Shown here in pieces: positions 46,861 to 58,755 of a DNA stretch of 64,000 nt. Position 1 is the stretch's first letter. The number at the start of each line of letters is the position of its first letter. The notes below the pieces were generated by a model. That model searched no databases. It saw nothing but the letters and a program-made list of their open reading frames with translations, and was not told the origin of the DNA. This stretch comes from Bryoerythrophyllum caledonicum (lineage: Eukaryota; Streptophyta; Bryopsida; Pottiales; Pottiaceae). The DNA is taken from NCBI GenBank assembly GCA_963971425.1, contig OZ020524.1, forward strand, positions 1,054,001-1,118,000, read 5' to 3'. The translations under genes were made by a program, and so were the position numbers.

Positions 46861-48727
46861 TGAGTCCAATGAATATTTTTATTCTTCATAGAAAGGGATT
46901 GAGTTTTTGATGTTGTGGCAATCTAACCATCTCTAGTTGATGGAAAGAAGTTTGTACTGTTGTGGCATTCTTAAAGAGAGATGAGTTTTTATTGTTGTGG
47001 CATTCTGCCCATTTCTTCAAAAAAAGAAATTGAGTTCGTGATGTTGTGGTATTTTGACCATGTCTTGATAAAGAGAAATGATTTTTTAATTTTATTGTTG
47101 GGGCATTCTGACCATTTCTTGATAGAAAAACATTGAGTTTACAACACATTGACACATTATGACATTATTAGAATTTTTTCTTGATGTTGTGACATCAAAA
47201 CCATCACTTCATTGGCTTTGGATGAAGTCACATTGAACCCTTTCTGTTTAAAAGTTAAACTTCCTATTCAATCCATTGCAGAAAAAAATCTTAAATAAAG
47301 AAATTCGTCTAGATGATCTAAAATTTTAGCCTAATGGTGGGCTTCAAGAAGAAAATATTGGAATACAAGTATTTAGAAGAGATAAAGAAGCTCAAATGGG
47401 TTAGAACCGAATTTAAATCATAACAACATGTAACATTTACACAACTTTCTCTACATTACTTTTGTCAAACAATGACTGAATCCACTTATACAATGATGTA
47501 AAATATTGGTGTCATAAACTCTTCTACAATATGATTGTTTTCATAAATGTGTACAAATTGAAAGGCATTGAGTATGGGTCTAAAACAGCAGGCAAAGACG
47601 AGTGTCATGTGAACAACACAACGCTCCATTGGTCTCCGCTTCAGACCTCTCGGATGCGTGATAATAACACACACTTGGATACGGAATCTCTTGCTTTTTG
47701 GAAGCTGCTCAAAATTCATGATGAGCACCTTGGCAGGCACTGGTACTGTCCAGGCAACAAGAATAAGAAGGCCTGCCACCAGGGATTCCTCCATCCATCC
47801 ATCCATCCATGAGCGGAACACACTCTCCCGTTTGTGGTACACCAACTCCCCTCAAGTCCACACTCAGTCACATACACACATACAAGTCCCCCGCCCATGC
47901 ATTGATGGCAGTTATAGCTCCCGCTCCTTCACCTGCCTGCCCTCATCCTCACGGCTCGTGCATAGGCAGCGGGCTCCAGCCAACAACAATCAGTGCAAGC
48001 AAGCAAGCAAGAGCAGTGGCGGTTTGAAACCGTGGGTTGGTCACTGCATTGATATCATTCCTGGGCACTGATTTTGCAGCTGCTGCACCTGCCTACCTCT
48101 CTGTAGTTGCGGTGGTACATCCGCGCAGCTGCTGCCTTTAATGCCCTCACTGACTGCGTACCAAGTTCCTCCCCATTTTCCTGGATCATCATTCCCTCAA
48201 CTTGTGTGGCTCTCTGGGCACATACCAAGCTGCAGCTAGCTCCATCCTTCAACTTGTGTAGGCGTCTTGAGATCCAGGTACATATACTTTAAAACTTCAG
48301 TCATGGAAATGTTGTTACTTTGGCGTTTTGTGAGAGCTTGCGGTTCCATATGGGTCGTATGAAGTCACAAGAAACTGCCAATGTAGTGAACGGGTAGAGT
48401 CATGTACTGACCATGTTGCTTTTTCTTTGATCTGTGTTGGTCGTGTGCAGGGCGATGGTTGAATATTAGTGGTTGGATCCACACACCGCCATTGGAGCCC
48501 AAGCGGGTGCTGATTTTCTTGCAACGACTGTGGCATTTGTTAGGGAGGCACAGGCGTGGAGCTGTGCATCCTTGTGTTTGGCGAGGACAAGTTGCAGCGG
48601 CAATGTCGACCCTGTTGCGAGGATACTAGGAACCGGCTGGCAGCTCATCAGTGAGAACCGCAGGCCGCGCTGTTATCAGTAACACTTGGAGGAACTTGGT
48701 TGGCAACTTGGGGGGCGAGGGTGCGGA
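46861..48727. other. Intergenic region and 5' flank of the KCS gene
   Basis: 46880-47220 contains a loose repeat of TTGTTGTGGCATTCTGACCAT type, about six degenerate copies. 47795-47815 is a CCAT microsatellite. From about 48000 the DNA becomes more GC-rich towards the KCS start and probably holds its promoter and leader. No TATA box is assigned. Confidence 0.45.
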
Positions 48728-50760
48728 ATGGCGGATCATGTGACTGGTGGGATGGCGGTTGCTGCGGCAGGGAATGGGTGTGTTAGTAGTGGTGGTCGTG
48801 ACGAGAGGACTAGTGGTGGCGGTGGTCATGTGAGATTGGAGAAGCAGGCGAGCAGCGACCAGGCGAGCGTGCTGCTGAGCCTGATGGCCAACCCCGCGAG
48901 CAGCATCGCCATCATGCTGCCGGACTTCCTGGCCAGCGTCAACCTCAAGTACGTCAAGCTCGGCTACCACTACCTCATCACGCACGCCATGATCCTCATG
49001 CTCATTCCCGTCCTGCTCCTCGCGCTCGCCGAGAGCTGGTTCCGCATCGGCTGGCACGACATCCTCCAGCTCTGGCACAACCTGCACTTCAACCTCGTAA
49101 GCAGCCGCCTCGTTGATATTCCGTCGATCGAGTACTCCTCAGGAATCGTGTGCATCATTCAAAACATGATGAGCCTGTGGAATTACAAAGATCTGATGTG
49201 TTTTCTCTTATTTTTTCCTTTCAATGCAGGTAAGCGCGCTGGCGTGCTCGGGGCTGAGCGTGTTCGCGGTGACAGTGTACGTGATGCTGCGGCCGCGGCC
49301 GGTGTACCTGGTGGACTTCGCGTGCTACCAGCCGCCGGACGAGCGCAAGTGCTCCAACGAGCGGTTCCTGCGCGCGTCGTTGCTGACGGGCGCGTTCACG
49401 GACGAGTCATTGGCGTTCCAGCGCAAGATCTGCGTGCGCTCGGGGCTGGGCGACGCCACGTACCTGCCCAAGTCGATCATCGACGACCCGCCCGTCCGCA
49501 AGGGCCAGCCCAGCCTGCGCCAGGCCCGCGAGGAGGCCGAGCAGGTCATGTTCGGCGCGCTTGACGAGCTCTTCGACAAGACCAGCATCAAGCCCAAGGA
49601 CGTCGGCATCCTCGTCGTCAACTGCAGCCTCTTTAATCCCACGCCTTCGCTCGCGTCCATGATCATCAACCACTACAAGATGCGCGGCAATGTCAAGAGC
49701 GTCAACCTCGGCGGCATGGGCTGCAGCGCCGGCGTCATCTCCATCGACATCGCGCGTGATCTCCTGCAGGTACAATTGAAAGGGTGAATTGATTGCGTCA
49801 CGGATCATGAGATGATAATTGTAGGCTGGCTCCTGTGCCTATGGCCTGACGCGGGAATGGTTGGTCGTGCAGGTGCACCGTAACACGTATGCGGTGGTGG
49901 TGAGCACGGAGAACATAACCCTAAATTGGTACTTCGGCAACGACAGGTCGATGCTGCTGCAGAACTGCATCTTCCGGATGGGCGGCGCGGCGATCTTGCT
50001 GTCTAACCGGGGGCGGGAGCGGTGGCGCGCCAAGTACGAGCTGGTGCACACGGTGCGCACGCACAAGGGCGCGGATGACAAGTGCTACGCGTGCGTGGTG
50101 CAGCAGCAGGACGAGCCCGGCAACGTGGGCGTGGCGCTGTCCAAGGATCTCATGGGCGTGGCGGGCGACGCGCTCAAGACCAACATCACCACACTGGGCC
50201 CGCTCATCCTGCCGCTCTCGGAGCAGCTGCTCTTCTTCGCCAACCTCGTCGCGCGCCGTGCGCTCAAGCTCAAGATGAAAGCCTACATCCCAGACTTCAA
50301 GCTCGCTTGCGAGCACTTCTGCATCCACGCCGGTGGCCGTGCCGTCCTCGACGAGCTCGAGAAGAACCTCGACCTCACGGAGTGGCACATGGAGCCATCG
50401 CGCATGACCCTCCACCGGTAAGTAGATACATGACAAATTCCCCTCGCCAATTTCCAAAAGCACATCCCCCTCCCGAGTTGTAACATGAATTTTCAATGTT
50501 GTATTGAACTACTGGATGATTCCTGCTGCAGGTTTGGTAACACGTCCAGCAGCTCGCTGTGGTACGAGCTGGCGTACATGGAGGCGAAGGAGCGAGTGCG
50601 GCGCGGCGACCGGGTGTGGCAGATCGCGTTCGGGTCGGGGTTCAAGTGCAACAGCGCGGTGTGGCGCGCGCTGCGCACCGTGAAGCGGCCGCAGCGGAGC
50701 CCCTGGCTGGACTGCATCGACAAGTACCCCGTCCGCAACCTCACCTCCACTTTCTCCTGA
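48728..50760 (+). CDS. 3-ketoacyl-CoA synthase (very-long-chain fatty acid elongation), 560 residues in 4 exons
   Basis: Exons: 48728-49096, 49230-49769, 49873-50417, 50532-50760, all GT/AG and in frame. It condenses malonyl-CoA with long-chain acyl-CoA, the first and chain-length-deciding step of the ER elongase that supplies waxes, cutin, sphingolipids and storage lipids. Two N-terminal membrane helices are visible (about residues 79-102 and 124-145), joined by a short lumenal loop, followed by the FAE1/CUT1-type condensing domain. The catalytic triad is C288 in GGMGCSAG, H455 in CIHAGGRA and N488 in FGNTSSSS; the spacing of 167 and 33 residues is that of the family. Exon 1 codes for a Gly/Ser-rich N-terminus slightly longer than usual. 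ATG 48728 is the first in-frame ATG. Exons are strongly GC-rich compared with introns. The individual KCS class cannot be told by eye. Confidence 0.95.
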
Positions 50761-51719
50761 TGCATCCTGCTCATTCTTAATTCATCACTTCGAACATCCA
50801 GATCATAACTTTGCTCGCCCGGGTGGACCACGCACACGTATTGAATATCTGATCTGATCGGATATCGTGCAGATCAGTCCACGACCGATAAATTATGATA
50901 TGGTCAGGTACTAGTTAGCTAACCAGTACTTGATCCATAAAGCTTGAGTGTTCGACGATCAGCGAAATGGCAATTAATATTAGTCCAGGCATGCATTCGG
51001 AGGTCAAGTGGGTCATGAAATTACTTGACTTCATCAGATATGTGCAATTGATTCATGAGACGGACCCAGGGACGACGACGACGTCGTAATTGTTTGTAGC
51101 TAGTCTAGCTAGCGGAATTAACTCGATGTTGTAGACGTATTGATGAGCCGATCGATGATCAGCTGATTGTACTACTACTATTTCACGATCGATAATGGAA
51201 AAATGCAGTATGCTTGATTGATTCATTGAGCGAGCGTGGTTTCCTCGAGTAGTGATAAATTTCACGGGATGATGTGCAGATAGTGTTGTGTGTAGGTCAC
51301 GTGCGGTCACTGTCATCCTCACTTGTGCGCCTACCTGCTAGTAACAGTAACGGCAGATGCTGCTGATCGGACCTGCTTTTCCGTCCGCAGCACCAACTTC
51401 GTAGTTGAAGATCACTGTACATTTCACGATCATTCCTCTCTTCCCTGGAGATTCATTGTTACGTGATCACCTTCTCCGGTGCTGCAAGAGCTGCTCACTG
51501 GGCTCAATTAGTGTTGCATCGCCTAAAAGCTGAATAACGGAAGGACGCTGAGACGTTTCAAGTTTCTCACACCGGAACGAGTGATTGCCAGCGGTCTCCG
51601 TCTTTTTCTTTCTTTTTTTACTTTCCTTCAAGAACCATGTTACAAGCAATTTGTCATGTAAGAGCGATGGAGGCTTGATACGTGGAGCGAGGTGAATCGT
51701 GAGGCAGATTCCGTTATTG
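50761..51719. other. 3' flank of KCS and intergenic DNA
   Basis: Probable 3' UTR followed by sequence with many GATC-containing words; no gene recognised. Confidence 0.4.
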
Positions 51720-52050
51720 ACCCTATCGATGGTGGGCTGGGAGGCAAGGCTTGGAAGAGTGGTTGGCTTGGCGCCCAATCCTACCCATCCTGTGGGCGAT
51801 CTGTCCTTGTCATGCCACCGTGTCCCCCTCACCATGGTGGCCTAGGGTTTCTCATTGTTGGCGGCGCCGAACAGGTTGTAAGTGGCTTTAGGGTTTTGAG
51901 GTTGTGAGGTTGCAAGCAGCGACGTTGTGAGGTGTGGGTGAGGTTGTGAGGTTGTGAGAGGTGTGGGTGAAGTTGTGGAGGTGGTGCATCGAAGTGGTTG
52001 TGAGGTTTCGGGTTTTTGTAGTCGCGATAGGTTTGATGAAGTTTTGTATT

Positions 52051-52201
52051 TCTCATTAACCAGAAGTGATGTTGTTCCAGGGCTTAGGTTGGAGGATTCT
52101 TTGACCGGATAGGTTTTAGGATCAGCTCCTCAACATCAAGGTCAAGGCTGATGCCAGAGACCTTGACCCAGTGTCTCAACTGTCACTTCTGGTTAATGAG
52201 A
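52051..52201. repeat. Short inverted repeat, perfect 19-base arms
   Basis: TCTCATTAACCAGAAGTGA (52051-52069) and its exact reverse complement (52183-52201) enclose about 113 bases; foldback MITE-like. Confidence 0.75.
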
Positions 52202-52664
52202 CAAATAGAAGCAAGAGACAGAGAAAGGCTTTTTGCGAATTTGGTGGGCATATGAAAAGGGCCGTGTCCCAGCTACAAGGCAAGTCTTTGGAAAGGTGTA
52301 TATGAAAGGAAAACGGAAGGATGAACAAAAAAAAGCCACTAATGGAATGTGAACATGTGCATTACAACACCCACAATTCCAAAATTGTTTTTCATTTATT
52401 AATTGTTTTAAAAAAATTCTTGTGAAACATACTCCTAGTAACATACGACAAGTGCAATGCACAGTACTAAGAAAAAAAGGTATCCATGGAAGTGCTTCCA
52501 CTTCCTAAATTGCGATCATCTTGCATGGTCATACGTCCTTCAACGTGCCTCTTGCGTCGAGATCGCGCCACCCGCTCTTCTATCCGTGGGCGGTGCGTCC
52601 AGACAGTGTTCTGCCTCTCGATCTGCGCCCGCGCAATAGTTGTGTGCACAACCGATTCGGATTC

Positions 52665-53014
52665 CACTAGTACAAAAGTGGGAAAAAAACCACACTCGTT
52701 TTCATGTTGCGGTTCTTTTGACCACGATGCCAGAATTCTATTACACTGTTCATGGTTTGGAATGTTGCGGTTCTTTGCTCCTAAATTCTTTAATTTTTGA
52801 AATGTTTCACCGAGTAATATACCATTGGAAAGGGCTTAAAAATATGCTTCCAGAAATATGTTACGAGCCCAAAATTTTAAAAAATTGAAAAAGTTAGGAG
52901 TAGAAAACCGCGGTAGCCCAAGCCATGTACAGTGTAATAGAATTCTAGCAGCGTGGTCAAAAGAACCGCAACATGAAAATGAGTGCGGTTTATTTTCCCA
53001 CTTTTGTACTAGTG
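52665..53014. mobile_element. Mini-CACTA element with 3-base target site duplication
   Basis: The termini CACTAGTACAAAAGTGGGAA and its complement at 52995-53014 begin with the CACTA signature, and the arms continue inward through CATGTTGCGGTTCTTTTGAC. The element is flanked by TTC on both sides (52662-52664, 53015-53017), the 3-base duplication expected for CMC/CACTA transposons. It is 350 bases long and non-coding. Confidence 0.88.
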
Positions 53015-53590
53015 TTCTGACCTTTGCCACTGTTGTCCGCAGTAGGCAGACGTTGGCACTTCGAATGACGCACGCCTTGCCGCTAGTACAGCCCCCTCTG
53101 AGCGTCTCAACCTCTGCCGTCTACTTCTACTCGATCTGCAATACAACGCCGTTGTCAACCTCCCTCACTGCAAAACCTAACCACCCTAAACCTCGCCGAA
53201 ATTCAGCAAGGTAAAACCCATTGTAAACCTCACAAACCGCCTCTCACAACCTCACCATCATACCCTAAAACCTCACATCCACTTCAATGCACCACCTCTC
53301 TTAACCTCGCAACCTCGCCGCAACCTCCTCACAACCTCACAACATCGTCGATCACAACCTCAAAACCCTAAAGCCGCTCACAACCTGTTCGACAGCCGTC
53401 AATGATGGGGAAACCGTAAAGGTGCTCACAACTTGTTTGGGAGTTGCCGATGATGGGAAACCCTAGGCTGCCGTGACGAGGTGTCGACACGGTGGCAAGA
53501 CAGGGACGGGTCGTAGGCAGGGTGGGTAGAGTTGAGCGCCGAGCCAATCGCTCCTCCAAGCCTCGCCTCCCGACCCACTCTTTGGGGGTC

Positions 53591-54522
53591 AATAACGGGA
53601 TCCCATCAGGCATGACTGACATTACACAAAAATTTAAAAAATAAAAATAAAAATAAAAATAAAATTGCAGTTGTAACTGGTGAGTGAATGATAACTTCAC
53701 TACAGTACTGCAACGAGGACATTGTGGGTGAGCAGAATTTTCATAATAATAAACCCATAGTCTACGGTTCCATTGCATCCAGCGCACGTCGGTGATCATC
53801 ATGGCTCCCCTTCCATTCATTAGACCATCAATAATGCCTCCGCTTGCTCTGATTGAGCTCGAAGTAAGATATCCTTAACCTGATACACCCATTTCCATCA
53901 CTTTTTTGGAAGCAAAATAATCTCTGAATCTCATCAATCCAGAGTCACTCGATCTTCTAGACATGTACATTTCCAGGCTGTTTCTCATGTAACATGTATT
54001 TTACCAAAAGTAAGATGTTTGCTGGGGTTTCACTTCAAAACTAATGGCTACCAAAACCCACCCGAATTACAGATGTGTGGGTTCAGCGTCCCTGTTCCAT
54101 TAGACAAGCAATAATGCATCAAATCCCACACTGATTAAGTTTAATACCACCCCGCACAGATCGCATGAAAGACCGACCAGCAACGAAATTCACAAATGAG
54201 AACAAATCCGGGGCATATTCCAAGGAGCACCAATCATAGACCACCACATCCATCCAAGCCCTAGAAATGTCATTCACCTCACCAAAACAATGGATGCATA
54301 TTTAGATCTGGATGCAGTTTCCCTGTTCTCATCCAATACTGCGACCATCAAAAGCCTCTAGACATGCCCACTTGACTCGGACGTCTCACTCACACGACCT
54401 CGCATACCGAGATCATCTCACTGTCTGTGTGGGATTGCGAGTTGATTGTTCGCTCGGGGAGGTCTTGGGTTTGAGGCCGCGGCAGGAGATTTGTTGGGAA
54501 TTTCGCATCTCGAAACGAAGCC
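53591..54522. other. Intergenic region and 5' flank of PMM
   Basis: It contains an AAAAT microsatellite (53638-53664). The last 150 bases before 54523 are the probable PMM leader. Nothing else recognised. Confidence 0.45.
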
Positions 54523-56276
54523 ATGGGGCGGAAGGCCGGTGTCATTGCGCTCTTCGATGTGGACGGCACTCTCACTCCTCCCAGGAAGGTTAGGAGCTCG
54601 CTCGGGCCCTCACTCGCACTGCGGATCCTTTTTTTCCACCAGCCCAGCTTCAGATCTGTACTTTTCGGTTGTTTTATGCTGGAGAATTCATTTGCTTTTA
54701 TGGAGATCGTGTGGGTTTGGGTTGGCATTTGGCGTGCTAGTGGCAATTGGACATATCTGAACTTGTTATTCTGATAAGAACGATAAGCCTATAGGTTCTG
54801 AGTTCATGTTTAGATCTGCATGTTTTAGGGTAAGTTTTTTCTCCCCTTTTTAAACAGCTTCGGTTTGATTCTTGGGATTCGCAGGAGGTATCAGCGGTGA
54901 TGTTGAAGTTTCTCCAAGACTTACGTCAGGTATGTTGCTCGGACAGCAATTGCTAGTCGCATTTGTGCTGGATTCACAGTTTCAACTGGGCTCCATCTTA
55001 TATGAATCTTGATGTTCTGGTTTGTATTGAGCAGGTGGTTACTGTAGGTGTTGTGGGAGGTTCAGATCTCATCAAAATCAAGGAACAGCTCGGCAAAACT
55101 GGTACAGTGAAATGTTAGACGACATTGTTTACCTCTGTTGGTCGTACTGTGAACTCACATCTGCGTCTTTGGTATGCAGCTGATCAAGATTACGACTATG
55201 TGTTTTCTGAGAACGGTTTGGTTGCTCACAAGGAGGGACAGCTCATTGGAAGCCAGGTGCCTACACGCCCGTGTTTACTTCGAGATGCATGTGGGTTCAA
55301 ACGAGAAACTGACCGTGCGTAAATATGTGAGGTTGTAGAGCTTGAAGGCCCACCTGGGTGAGGATAAGCTGAAGGAATTCATCAACTTCGTGCTGCACTA
55401 CGTTGCTGATCTCGACATCCCCATCAAGAGGTGAGCTCTCTACCGTTTCACAGAATGTGCATCCTCGCCTCAGCTGAATTTTGTAAGTTTATTTGTTTCC
55501 TCATTACGATGATCTCAAGTGTGGTTGGGTTGGCAGAGGGACATTCGTAGAGTTTCGCATGGGCATGCTCAACGTGTCCCCCATTGGCCGCAACTGCAGC
55601 CAGGAAGAGCGTGACGAGTTTGAGCGCTATGACAAGGTATGAATTTTAACATATCCTCCTTTCAAAATAATTTTCAACTTTGGGTGACTGGAAAGGACAT
55701 TAGAATTTTCAATATTTACATGAATGATCCTGAATGTGCTACATTGATGATGATGATGTGCAGATCCACAACGTGAGAAAAACTTTTGTGGATATCCTGA
55801 AGAAGAGGTTTGAGGACTTCAGCCTGACATTCTCCATCGGGGGTCAGATCAGCTTTGACGTAAGTAAAGAGATTTATGTATGGGAATATGGTTTCAAATC
55901 ACAGCGGCTCTTGTACTAAGATTGGACATTCTCAGGTGTTTCCTCGGGGATGGGACAAGACATTCTGCCTGCAGTTTGTGGAGAATGAGTTCTCAGAGAT
56001 CCACTTCTTTGGCGACAAAACCTACCCGGTAAGAAACAAATCATCATCCTAAATCTCCAACTCTAAGCTCAGTTTAAATCCTGTGAAATCTTTTAGAATA
56101 CATTTTTACATTAATATTATCTCATTTCGTGTCTGGCATGTTTTTGGTGCTGACAGGGTGGCAACGACCACGAGATTTTTGAGTCGGAGAAGACAATAGG
56201 CCACACGGTGACGAGCCCTGAGGACACCATCAAGCAGTGCTCCGAGCTGTTTCTCTCCTGCACCCTTCCCAACTAA
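54523..56276 (+). CDS. PMM: Phosphomannomutase, 251 residues in 9 exons
   Basis: Exons: 54523-54588, 54885-54929, 55035-55101, 55180-55256, 55339-55430, 55537-55636, 55764-55859, 55936-56028, 56157-56276; all junctions are GT/AG and the frame closes at TAA. It interconverts mannose-6-phosphate and mannose-1-phosphate in the cytosol, feeding GDP-mannose for glycoprotein and polysaccharide synthesis and, in plants, ascorbate. It is a haloacid-dehalogenase-fold enzyme with nucleophile D12 and acid/base D14 in FDVDGTLT. Conserved family stretches include [64 protein letters not shown] and [17 protein letters not shown]. The length is that of other plant PMMs (about 246-254). The start at 54523 gives [16 protein letters not shown], as in homologues. 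Confidence 0.96.
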
Positions 56277-56944
56277 TTGCAAGGGTCTGGTCTTTTTGAT
56301 CCCTGTTTTATTTGTAACCATGACTGCCCATTTGCAGTTCTCTTAATGGAATTTGTTCACACTTGCTTACTTCATTTCCTCATTGCTGCGATCAGAAACC
56401 CCACATGAATGCCGAAATGTCTTCACCAACTTTGTCCAAGCACATGTTTCATTCAAAGCGTCTTGTGCCAATCACTCACTTTTATAAATCACAGAACAGG
56501 ATGAGTATAAACCCCTGCACTTCAGCCTATTTTTTAATCCAAAATTTTCTCATGCAAGACATTCTGGAACGTTCTAGATTGCACTTTCTCGATCGCTTGC
56601 TCTGATGTGGAGGAGATCCTGAAGACCTCTTATCTTCGCTAGAGTTCGCCATCAGCAGAACATGTTGAAGATGAATTGAGTAGTGCAATCTGCTGGCAAA
56701 CGTCAATCCGATTGGGTCGTGACTTCGAATTATTCTTGCATGATTTCTTGCATCTGCCAACTGCAGCATGTTCTTAACCACGATCACTTCACATTTTCCT
56801 CCGGGTATATTGCCTGGAGGTTCATGATTGAAAGTCTTATTGCATTCTTCTCTCTTAGGGGTCAAAATTTGAGTAAGTTCCATATCATTTACACCTATCA
56901 AGTCTTAAATATCAAATTTTAAAATTTTCATAGTGCTCTAAATT
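56277..56944. other. 3' flank of PMM and intergenic DNA
   Basis: Probable 3' UTR, then sequence without a supported gene. Confidence 0.4.
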
Positions 56945-57886
56945 TAGGGTTAAAGTAACATAATCACAAAATTTCATGAACTTTGACCATACGGATTGAA
57001 AGATTATAGTGTTTGAAGTTAATCAAATGGTTAATTTTCTTCCCTGCATTGAGTGGATCAACAAACTTTGACTTCAATTGGTGTCAAATTTTTGCACTAG
57101 ACAAGGTCTTAATCCAGTACCATTACATTTAGCATGATGATAATTCCTTGTACACCAATTTTTAGTGGTAGTGGAGGGGTGTAGCATATTGAAAAGAAAC
57201 GTGCAAGGAGCAGAGGTTCAGAAATTGTCAATTCAAGTTATATTTTTTTGTGAACTTAATATGTTTTTGATTGATAGTCCAATCGGTCAATCAGAAGTTT
57301 ACACCACATATTGTTGTGGAAAAAATAAAAAGTAAAAAATATGAAGATCTCTAAGTTTTATGTGGAGAGGAAGAAGTTTTTTTGGTATCTTGCCTGACAA
57401 TGTGTGACAATGTGCGAAAATGTTTGACTTGGGTTACTATGCTATTTTTCACTATGACAAGAACTTTTTTTGACAATGTGAAAGGAAATAATATTACTTG
57501 AAAATCTCACAGTCAATAGAGTGTCCTAGCAAAAGTTTTTGGAGGTGGCCGACGTGCCTACTCTCCCATTTGAAATCAAAACCCTATAACTTTTTCATAA
57601 AATGTCGGATTAAGAAAAAAGATAAGCCACTATGGTTTTAGTAATGCCCTTCTGCAATAAAAATTTCAAAGAGGAATATTAGAAATTGACATCAGAGGAA
57701 CTTGACCAAACCTTCAAAATGTCATTTTTTGACACTTGGTCCTTCACGGGTTAATAAGTCTTATTTGAGATCCTATGGTCAAAACTAGAAGTAGAAGTTT
57801 TTGTTTCCTCCTTTATTCATTGCACTAGAATCCAACAATTTTAAAGTGTTTTTGGTGTGAAATTGTCACAGTATCTTAGGGGTTAA
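56945..57886. repeat. Element family C copy with internal inversion
   Basis: 56945-57754 is the minus-strand equivalent of the first about 810 bases of the 27316 copy, ending in CACGGGTTAA (its head). 57752-57886 continues in the plus orientation with the last 135 bases of the family (AATAAGTCTTATTTGAGATC ... CTTAGGGGTTAA). The total length, 942, equals that of the reference copy (946), so this looks like one element with its larger part inverted. Confidence 0.6.
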
Positions 57887-58755
57887 TAGACTACAACACT
57901 TGATACAAAAGATGTAAATTAGATAATGAACACAACATCTCATCAATAGAAATATATGGGCCAATAAAGAAAATACAAAAAAAGTCCTATTAAAAAAAGA
58001 AAGTGAGGATGACAAAAGAGAGCAAGATGTAAATGAACATAACAAAAATCTCAAGATTCCTACTTTCTGCTCTAACGAAACGCATGAGTAGCAACAACGT
58101 TTTTTTTACTGGCAAATTTTCGCTAGTAACTTACCTCTTTTTCACCGTGGCAAATTTTACACCAAGAATTAACACGGTTAAGGGTCCCGTCTTCGCACGA
58201 AGCGGTTTGGGGTGCCCGGTCAGTTCACCTATCTCGCGCCCTAGTGGGATGTCTCCTCGCCGTCGCGAGCCGCCCCTCTCACTTCTCGGCTGCCATCACC
58301 CCACCTTGTCTCGTCCAAAGCGCGCCACACTCGTGTACTTCAGAGCTCGCCATCGCTAGTGAGTGCAGATCCTAGATTAGCAGCACTTTGCCAGCAATAG
58401 TAGAGCGCAGTCACATTTATTGCCAAGTTTGAGAGGCCCTGTGAGGATTTGTCGCCAATGGAGTTTTGGGCTTGTTGAAGGCGGCGCTGATCAAAGCAGG
58501 TGTGGCGCGCATTGGACTAGATTGCGTGGGGGAGCGATGGAGTTGCCGCGCGAGTTGGGGGAGCGATGGAGGCAGCGCCGTTTGTGCGGCATTTAGGTCA
58601 GCGGCGTTTTCCCTTGTTCTTGTGCGACGTTTGTGCGGCGTGTGGCAGCGGCGTCTGTGGCGCAACGTTCACATAAATCACAGAAAACCAGGGAGTATTC
58701 ACACCTTCGCCGTTTGGTTTTTTCTTGTTCTTGTCGTCCTGTTCAGGGTTTGAGA
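57887..58755. other. Non-coding DNA upstream of hAT copy 2
   Basis: AT-rich up to about 58150, then GC-rich. Short frames are not supported as coding; part is probably the transposon's 5' untranslated end. Terminal repeats were not found. Confidence 0.4.

Larger units (their letters stand above)
51720..53590. repeat. Large imperfect inverted repeat with nested elements
   Basis: 51730-52030 and 53170-53580 are inverted copies of one another. The left arm has CTAGGGTTTCTCATTG, GTGGCTTTAGGGTTTTGAGG and many GAGGTTGTG words; the right arm has their complements (CCTCAAAACCCTAAAGCCGC, GGGAAACCCTAGG, CTCACAACC). Between the arms lie a smaller inverted repeat (52051-52201) and a mini-CACTA element (52665-53014). 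No supported gene. Confidence 0.65.

Noticed and set aside
49407..50496. Several minus-strand frames of 110-190 residues
   Set aside because: Shadows of the GC-rich KCS exons; no recognisable domain.
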